This document shows, piece by piece, positions 61,175 through 64,000 of a stretch of 64,000 bases of DNA (position 1 is its first letter; every line of letters begins with the position of its first letter). The translations under genes and the position numbers were made by a program. Source of the stretch: Metaphire vulgaris. Lineage: Eukaryota > Annelida > Clitellata > Crassiclitellata > Megascolecidae. Location: NCBI GenBank assembly GCA_018105865.1, contig CM030859.1:964501-1028500 (forward strand). Direction: 5' to 3'. A model generated the notes under the pieces. The model was given only the letters and a program-made list of their open reading frames with translations. It made no database searches and was not told the origin of the DNA.

Positions 61175-63794
61175 AATATATATAATATACCTTAATATAT
61201 ATATATATATAATTTTATATATACATACACATATATACACAATATACACACACACATACAGACTTATATGTGTATATATGTATATACATAAGTCTCTTGC
61301 GAACGAAGTACCGAGGGCATAACATTTTTTTAAAATATATATTTCTGTGTGTGTATATATATGTGTGTATACTGTATAAGTGAATAATTTTGCATAAAAA
61401 CATATACAAAAGAAAATATATAAAAGTGTATATATGTATGTAAGTATGTCAACTAATTTATATAGCGCTACTCAAAAGCTTAAAAAAATAAAACAGCATC
61501 TAGCTGCATATTTGAAAACACAATACAAAAATATATATAGGGTGGTGCAAAAAACCGGACTATATCAAATGCAAACCTAAATGTGACTAGTCCAGTTTTT
61601 TTGTGCCACCCTGTATTTATATTATCAAATGAATTAAAACCCAACTTAAGTGCAATCGATCATATTCACTATACCTAAAAGTAAGTGAATAAGATGTTCA
61701 CTATGCCCCTCATCACTACTTTGGCCCGATCTCCCCTAATTCAGCCCGGTGCTAGCTAGCTTCTGAATTTTGAAGTCACAGACCACGACAGTGAAATATT
61801 TGAAACCGAACTCACCTGGTGTTTGATACTGAAGTCTTCGCAGTTCAACGGGATCCACTGGATGAGAAGACATCTCCCCAGATGGCGGCAAAATCTTGTT
61901 AAGCTCCGGACGCACGATTTTGTGCATCGGCTCTCGTCTTCTGTCATTCACATGTACACACAGTTGCACGTATCAAATAAAATAAATATTTATTCTTTTA
62001 AGGTGTTGAGAACTTAAAATGATTTTGAACCGAATTCAAATAATCATGTTTAAGATCAGAGTTCAAAGCTGAATAAAAATTTGAATCTTTTCTCAAGTTT
62101 AATCCCCAATATCCCATATCCTATAATTGTTATTATTGTTATTGTTACTATCTTGACAATTTGTATAGCACAGTAAACATGGCTTGGAGCCAAAAGCAAA
62201 TCATCCTATACGATATCCTATAAATCCCGAAATCCACCTTTGTACTTTATCCATCTTCAGATCTTGTTAAAGACACGTTTGTCTGGTTTGCAATGTTAAA
62301 CATAAGAAATTCTACTATTTTTGTTGTGCCATAAAGTACTATCAAATCCAGTGTTAATCCCATCTCTTTTCCTTCCATAGTCTGTCTTGCTGTTTCCCCA
62401 CTGTCACCGATCCTTGAAATTGACCTTGCTTGGCTGACCACTGCAATTTGGCAATAGCTATTTCAATGGCAGATTAAGTGCCTAGGAATAAGCAGCTACT
62501 ATGGTACCTACTTCGAAAGCACGGTATAAATTCACGAGACTTTACTTACTTACTAGAATCTGGAGGCATGTTCAGCCTACCGGACAAATACTATGATGAG
62601 GATGCAGAAGAGAATGATAACGACGGCAGCACATCCTGGCGCTACGATCCACAGAAGGTCGATGGTGGGATCCTGTGATGGTGACGGCCAAACGTTTCCA
62701 TCCGCCTGTTCCAGGTTGATGCTGAACGGAAGGGAAAACGGAGATGACGTAAACTTCTAAGACAAAAAACATCCTGTACGTCAAATCTGTGCACACAGCT
62801 TGCCCAGTGCCTGAACACTCAACCGATAAACTTCTATGGTGTGCCACTATCATAATGACCAGGGCATCAGCCGATGGCACACCAAATCCAAATTGAATAA
62901 GATCCAGGTCAAGCTGAAAAGATCAGTCAGAACAGCGGGGGAGCAACCTAAGGGGGATAAGCCAAGTCAAACAGGTATACATAGGTAAGTCATAATATAA
63001 GTAATAATGTAGCCTGTTAAAGCAGTGGCCATGGTAACAGGCAAGGGTAATCCCGTACTCGAATGAGAGTAGGGTGTGGTGCTGATCTCTGGTTACTAGG
63101 CAAGCAGCGATGCTGGTGGCTTACTCCATTAATCTAGAGTAGATTCCCATTACATTCTTTAGACCCTCCCACGTTTTACCTTCACAGCCTAACGCTGCTA
63201 CCAATTTACCGACAACTAAGCTATGAACAGCTTTGTTGGCCACTGGCATCACAACTCGATCCCGGGATGGTCACCCATCCAAGTACTAACCATGCTCAAC
63301 GGTTCCTAACTTCAGCGTTCTGCCTAGAACCGGTCATACAACGCCAAGTAGGCCGACTAGAGGCCATGGTATCAACCCCCAATTCAAAAACAATAACAAA
63401 ATTACACCATGGACTTCTTTGATTGCTCCTTTACCAGCTCATACATACAGACGACAGAATTGCTTAGCCTTTGAATTTACACAACCCAAACATTTTGGTG
63501 TCACCCCCTTGCGTTCCAAATTAATTGGTGTCACCCCGGTGCGGCTCGCACTCCCTCTCCCTGCCCCCTCACCCCAGCGACGCCACTGTGTTAAAGAAGT
63601 CTTACGTTTCCGGAATTAAATGCTCTGACAAAGACTTTGTAGTTCATGTCGGGGGCCAGCATCCTGTTCAGATATTCCCCTGTCCCGGGTTTCATGTTGT
63701 CTCCGAGGCGCATTTCGCCGGGCAGGCCGTCGTCATAGCGAGCAGCAATCCACCCACTGTGTATCCAGTCACGACTCGGCTTCATCTCTCGCAT
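29703..63794 (-). CDS. Lar: LAR-type receptor protein tyrosine phosphatase, 3' half (15 exons)
   Basis: Orthologue of Drosophila Lar and vertebrate PTPRF/PTPRD/PTPRS, a cell-surface phosphatase of axon guidance and synapse formation. Exons, 5' to 3': 63606-63794, 62581-62756, 61816-61940, 38569-38868, 37907-38005, 37293-37412, 36746-36918, 35495-35780, 34639-34732, 33926-34002, 33084-33218, 32608-32733, 31890-32044, 30496-30631, 29703-29771. All join in phase except for one extra base in the fourth. They encode the end of the ectodomain, the TM segment, catalytic D1 (WPDHG and [10 protein letters not shown] present) and D2 (WPEQG and [10 protein letters not shown]). The Glu in the D2 WPD loop is usual for LAR D2, which has little activity. 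The Ig and FN3 domains lie beyond the window. The 22.9-kb intron after the third listed exon holds the large repeat array. Boundaries are my reading of GT/AG sites plus family alignment from memory. Confidence 0.93.
30496..30631 (-). CDS. Lar: LAR-type RPTP, D2 signature-loop exon
   Basis: Acceptor CTACGAACAG; the first base completes the Ser of HCS. It encodes [20 protein letters not shown] and continues through [18 protein letters not shown] to a donor GTAAG. The D2 signature loop is intact (Cys in the previous exon, Arg here). 136 bp. Confidence 0.95.
30708..30875. mobile_element. Pogo/Tigger-like MITE, best copy
   Basis: 168 bp, ends CAGTAGAACTTCATTAAAAC and GTTGTAACAAAGTTCTGCTG, with TA on both sides. 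It lies in the intron before the D2 signature-loop exon. Confidence 0.8.
30940..31170. repeat. Dispersed repeat (CTATATAAATTCACGATATTTTAC family)
   Basis: It shares the run 'atagctatt', AATTTAGACTA, 'gaataagcagctactgcag' and GCTATATAAATTCACGA with 15195-15265, 32215-32335, 32455-32515 and 62385-62556. The family ends near TTTTACTTACTTA. Possibly a SINE; I cannot place its head. Confidence 0.55.
31276..31440. mobile_element. Pogo/Tigger-like MITE copy
   Basis: Starts CAGTAGAACTTTGTTATAAC and ends TAATGAAGTTTTACTG. Same family as 30708-30875 and likewise intronic. Confidence 0.75.
31890..32044 (-). CDS. Lar: LAR-type RPTP, D2 WPE-loop exon
   Basis: Acceptor GTGTATTTCAG. It encodes [20 protein letters not shown], then [17 protein letters not shown], ending in VHC plus two bases of the Ser; donor GTAATG. 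The Glu in WPE is the usual LAR D2 substitution for the catalytic Asp. The catalytic-position Cys is present. 155 bp. Confidence 0.95.
32335..32470 (-). mobile_element. tRNA-derived SINE, reverse copy, intronic
   Basis: On the minus strand it has a B box (GGGTTCAAGCCCC) and a tail phrase matching 24,640-24,792 (ggcgcc, aaagtggc, ttaaatca). Confidence 0.6.
32608..32733 (-). CDS. Lar: LAR-type RPTP, D2 exon (HQYWP)
   Basis: Acceptor ATTTTTCAG, 42 codons: [20 protein letters not shown], then [20 protein letters not shown]; donor GTACGT. Phase 0 at both ends. Confidence 0.95.
32775..32990. repeat. Dispersed element, inverted partner of 19568-19790
   Basis: Reverse-complement similarity to 19,568-19,790 (GATGAATCTCGCGACCGGTC and flanks). 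It lies in the intron between the two D2 exons. Confidence 0.5.
33084..33218 (-). CDS. Lar: LAR-type RPTP, D2 exon ([13 protein letters not shown])
   Basis: Acceptor CTTTTTCTCAG, 45 codons: [20 protein letters not shown], then [20 protein letters not shown] and REMGR; donor GTAAGG. Phase 0 at both ends. Not visible as a clean open frame because it lacks a Met start. Confidence 0.95.
33305..33440 (-). mobile_element. tRNA-derived SINE, reverse copy, intronic
   Basis: Same layout as 32,335-32,470 (GTGATTTAAAATGGCTTAGG, ATTACTGCCTGTGGG, GCTAACAGGGCTTGAACC). It is followed by degenerate ATT/CAT trinucleotides to about 33,512. Confidence 0.6.
33926..34002 (-). CDS. Lar: LAR-type RPTP, D2 exon ([10 protein letters not shown])
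   Basis: Acceptor ATTGTTATAG; two bases complete a Tyr codon, then [20 protein letters not shown] and ASFID to a donor GTGAGT. 77 bp, fitting the phases of both neighbours. Confidence 0.93.
34255..34350 (+). mobile_element. tRNA-derived SINE head (second type)
   Basis: GTAGCGCTAGGATCC (A-box region), GGTAGCGGGTTTGAATCTG (B box GGTTTGAATCT) and CCCTAGCC follow a tRNA-like layout. It lies on the strand opposite to the host gene, in an intron. Confidence 0.5.
34639..34732 (-). CDS. Lar: LAR-type RPTP, D2 N-terminal exon
   Basis: Acceptor TTTTTCTTTTTAG, then [31 protein letters not shown] and one base of the next Tyr; donor GTAAGA. The KFKNRL motif, with Leu in place of the pTyr-loop Tyr, is usual for LAR D2 and helps explain its weak activity. 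94 bp. Confidence 0.93.
34740..35494. other. Intron, nothing distinctive
   Basis: AT-rich intron sequence between the linker and D2 exons. No mobile element is recognised. Confidence 0.4.
35495..35780 (-). CDS. Lar: LAR-type RPTP, D1 signature loop to D1-D2 linker
   Basis: Acceptor TTGTTCTTTTAG; one base completes the Ser of HCS, then [54 protein letters not shown] and the linker [13 protein letters not shown] through GLELEFR. Donor GTTCGT is a weak match to consensus but fits the phase. D1 is the catalytic domain. 286 bp. Confidence 0.95.
35813..35922. repeat. (AT)n/(GT)n microsatellite, intronic
   Basis: AT runs with a GTGTGT/ACACAC core, 30-140 bp upstream of the D1 signature-loop exon on the coding strand. 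Confidence 0.93.
35996..36181. mobile_element. Pogo/Tigger-like MITE (CAGTGGATCCCACTTAATCGC)
   Basis: 186 bp, ends CAGTGGATCCCACTTAATCG and CAATTAAGCGGGTTTCACTG, flanked by TA on both sides. Internal TAATCGCATA repeats. The CAGTG..CCC(G/A)CTTAA terminus is typical of pogo/Tigger-type elements. Confidence 0.85.
36746..36918 (-). CDS. Lar: LAR-type RPTP, D1 WPD-loop exon
   Basis: Encodes [20 protein letters not shown], then [20 protein letters not shown] and GGATIVHC plus two bases of Ser; donor GTAAGA. The WPD Asp and the nucleophilic Cys of the catalytic domain are both here. The acceptor (CTTAACCGAAG) is a poor consensus, so the first few codons are less sure. 173 bp. Confidence 0.93.
37293..37412 (-). 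CDS. Lar: LAR-type RPTP, D1 exon (VKCDQYWP)
   Basis: Acceptor ATAATTGCAG, then [40 protein letters not shown]. The donor is placed at GTAACT to keep phase 0; a site a few bases earlier is possible. 120 bp. Confidence 0.92.
37555..37740. repeat. (AAT)n microsatellites with SINE-tail fragment, intronic
   Basis: Two AAT tracts (37,555-37,630 and 37,704-37,738) enclose GTGATTTCAAGTGGCTTAGAA, the reverse of the SINE tail junction seen at 19,890 and 23,938. Confidence 0.8.
37907..38005 (-). CDS. Lar: LAR-type RPTP, D1 exon ([10 protein letters not shown])
   Basis: Acceptor CTGTTTTGTTAG, 33 codons: [33 protein letters not shown]; donor GTGAGA. Phase 0 at both ends, joining IATQ upstream to VKCDQYWP downstream as in all LAR proteins. 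Confidence 0.94.
38569..38868 (-). CDS. Lar: LAR-type RPTP, D1 first exon, with a one-base frameshift
   Basis: Acceptor GTTTGATTGTTCCAG. It encodes [58 protein letters not shown] in one frame, then [20 protein letters not shown] and RQNAYIATQ in another; donor GTACAC. The pTyr-loop KNRY is present. One surplus base at about 38,656-38,657 (a G on the coding strand, in GCGGTCGC) causes the shift. Without it the exon is 299 bp and fits both neighbours' phases. This is either an assembly error or a real lesion. Confidence 0.92.
38889..38940. repeat. (AT)n microsatellite split by a MITE
   Basis: An AT run that continues after the MITE at 39088-39104. It borders the large TIR-bounded structure on its left. 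Confidence 0.92.
38941..39087 (-). mobile_element. hAT-type MITE, CAGTGGCGGCTCC family, copy 7 (reverse)
   Basis: 147 bp, ends CAGTGGCGGCTCTAGG and GGAGCCGCCACTG, inserted into an AT tract (TATATATA on both sides). Somewhat shorter than the other copies through internal loss. Confidence 0.88.
40349..40904. repeat. Representative A-B-A' inverted repeat
   Basis: The arms 40349-40558 and 40695-40904 (about 210 nt each) are reverse complements with scattered mismatches, around a 136-nt spacer. Similar units are at about 41,865-42,425, 44,120-44,680, 46,340-46,905, 48,960-49,505, 51,170-51,725, 54,760-55,320 and 56,395-56,960. Confidence 0.9.
53514..54277 (+). mobile_element. 5'-truncated LINE insertion inside the array, with 11-bp duplication
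   Basis: A single open frame from the RT catalytic box (ADDQAML) to the stop at 54272: 246 codons from the first Met, with [19 protein letters not shown], and the tail GHVLRHD and [12 protein letters not shown]. The element ends TGATGATGA. The satellite sequence ATTGAGCCACT is duplicated on both sides (53503-53513, 54278-54288). An uninterrupted frame and an exact duplication mark a young insertion. Upstream RT and endonuclease regions are absent. Confidence 0.92.
57637..58077 (-). mobile_element. LINE 3'-end fragment inserted in the array (reverse)
   Basis: The minus-strand frames encode LETVR-like and [20 protein letters not shown] phrases, then [16 protein letters not shown], the usual C-terminus of such RTs, with the poly-GAA end at 57,637. 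A frameshift near 57,860 and stops break it. CAGTAGG occurs on both sides (57,625 and 58,071), with about 30 bp of the satellite unit lost. Confidence 0.8.
59225..59431 (+). other. Unassigned 68-codon open frame at the right edge of the array
   Basis: An open stretch with no ATG near its start. It reads [20 protein letters not shown], then [20 protein letters not shown] and ends with a Cys-rich hydrophobic segment before TAA. It is outside the satellite monomers. It could be the last exon of an element-encoded protein or chance; I do not recognise it. Confidence 0.2.
59618..59668. repeat. (AT)n microsatellite
   Basis: Directly abuts the right inverted terminus of the large structure. Confidence 0.93.
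59930..61140 (+). pseudogene. Decayed LINE reverse transcriptase, intronic
   Basis: Scattered RT pieces: [20 protein letters not shown] (60,099-60,155), the catalytic box worn to [10 protein letters not shown] (about 60,360), [20 protein letters not shown] (60,550-60,610), and a tail with [14 protein letters not shown], [13 protein letters not shown] and [12 protein letters not shown]. Frameshifts and stops occur every 100-200 bp. It ends at (GAA)n next to the AT tract at 61,142. Confidence 0.78.
61142..61440. repeat. (AT)n / (GTAT)n low-complexity tract
   Basis: A series of AT, ATAC and GTGT runs in the intron. Confidence 0.9.
61540..61613. mobile_element. Tc1/mariner-like mini-element, second copy
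   Basis: About 74 bp, GGGTGGTGCAAAAAACCGG and CAGTTTTTTTGTGCCACCCTG with TA at the outer right side. Same family as 10982-11057. Confidence 0.75.
61816..61940 (-). CDS. Lar: LAR-type RPTP, juxtamembrane exon
   Basis: Acceptor GTGAATGACAG; one base completes an Arg codon, then [20 protein letters not shown] and [18 protein letters not shown] plus one base. The (S)DPVE(M/L)RRL(N/Q)YQTPG motif just before D1 is specific to LAR-family receptors. Donor GTGAGT. It joins the D1 exon across a 22.9-kb intron. Confidence 0.9.
62385..62556. repeat. Dispersed repeat (CTATATAAATTCACGA family), intronic
   Basis: Contains TAGCTATTTCAATGGCAG, AATAAGCAGCTACTATGG and GGTATAAATTCACGAGAC, matching 32,215-32,335 and 30,940-31,170. 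Confidence 0.55.
62581..62756 (-). CDS. Lar: LAR-type RPTP, transmembrane exon
   Basis: Acceptor GTTTTTTGTCTTAG, then [20 protein letters not shown], a Pro/Ser-rich stalk, and [20 protein letters not shown] followed by [10 protein letters not shown], a single TM helix of about 24 residues with a positive stop-transfer sequence (RRRE) supplied by the next exon. Donor GTAGGC. 176 bp, phase agrees with the juxtamembrane exon. Confidence 0.88.
63000..63375 (-). mobile_element. 5S rRNA-derived SINE
   Basis: On the minus strand, 63,255-63,372 follows the 5S rRNA order: ACCGGTTCT, CTGAAGTTAGGAACCGTTGA, then GGTTAGTACTTGGATGGGTG ACC, the 3' internal-control region of 5S. The rest differs from a functional 5S gene (no matching acceptor stem). 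A non-5S body follows to about 63,000, part of which (GATCAGCACC.., TTACC..) recurs at 30,130-30,300. Heads built from 5S rRNA define SINE3-type elements. Confidence 0.75.
63606..63794 (-). CDS. Lar: LAR-type RPTP, membrane-proximal ectodomain exon
   Basis: Acceptor TTTTTCCGCTAG, 63 codons: [24 protein letters not shown], then [18 protein letters not shown]; donor GTAAGA. The 'WIAAxF..LP....GDG..Y..N..L..G..Y..FVRA' pattern is the conserved region between the last FN3 repeat and the membrane in LAR-family receptors. The exon begins with an in-frame ATG, but it is internal; earlier exons are outside the window. Confidence 0.85.
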
Positions 63795-63845
63795 CTAGCG
63801 GAAAAACACATATACTGTACATCGATGTTAAATTACGAATTATTA

Positions 63846-64000
63846 CAGCAGAACTTTGCTATAACGTACTTAGTGGGTCCGTAAAATTTACTACTTTATA
63901 TCCGAGGTACGTTATATCCAACGCCATCCAATACGGTAGCGCATCACATGGGACCGCACATTGTGGTACGTTATAACCAAGTATATGTTATAACCAAGTC
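63846..64000. mobile_element. Pogo/Tigger-like MITE, truncated by the window edge
   Basis: Starts CAGCAGAACTTTGCTATAAC and contains the reverse core 'tacggtagcgcatcacatgg', 'taccaagt' as in the 30708 family. The right end lies beyond the window. Confidence 0.7.

Noticed and set aside
63240..63375. Functional 5S rRNA gene
   Set aside because: Only part of the 5S sequence is conserved, the terminal stem is missing, and a non-5S body follows.

Overview
This is eukaryotic, intron-rich, repeat-laden genomic DNA, most likely from a marine invertebrate. The gene families (a LAR-type receptor tyrosine phosphatase, a TMEM74-like protein, an intronless peptide-type GPCR) fit a bilaterian animal. The transposon mix (hAT and pogo MITEs, tRNA- and 5S-derived SINEs, non-LTR retrotransposons) would suit an echinoderm or other invertebrate deuterostome, but I cannot fix the species from the sequence alone. 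Only three protein-coding loci can be supported; most of the remaining DNA is mobile elements, their fragments and simple repeats.

Layout. 1-5,990: no gene, only MITE and SINE pieces and microsatellites. 6,030-7,352 (minus): a single-exon class A GPCR with a perfect 49-bp inverted repeat 12 nt upstream of its ATG and three exact TGACGTCA palindromes just beyond its stop. 7,480-22,950: a transposon graveyard with at least ten hAT-type elements, many with intact 8-bp target-site duplications. It includes a 921-bp element carrying a broken BED zinc finger (17,059-17,979) and a 910-bp composite (21,163-22,072). 23,027-23,389 (plus): a TMEM74-like two-TM protein whose tail appears frameshifted. 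23,800-28,900: minisatellites, SINEs, MITEs and a decayed LINE.

29,703-63,794 (minus): the 3' half of a LAR/PTPRF-PTPRD-PTPRS-type receptor protein tyrosine phosphatase. I place 15 exons with GT/AG borders and agreeing phases: a membrane-proximal ectodomain exon, the TM exon, a juxtamembrane exon, the catalytic D1 domain, the D2 domain, and the stop codon. One extra base in the first D1 exon breaks the frame; every other exon is clean. The rest of the ectodomain lies beyond the right edge of the window.

The most unusual structure is in the 22.9-kb intron between the juxtamembrane exon and the first D1 exon. About 20 kb (39,360-59,220) is an array of about 203-bp monomers (two diverged types) mixed with about 210-bp modules present in both orientations around a 136-bp spacer, so each forms a long potential hairpin. 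Large blocks recur almost unchanged with periods near 4.48 and 4.83 kb. The array, with short non-repeated flanks, is bounded by imperfect inverted termini (TTAAGGTGTTGCA at 39,106 and its complement ending at 59,619) next to (AT)n tracts. It may therefore be one very large foldback-type element sitting inside a phosphatase gene. Two LINE fragments have inserted into it.
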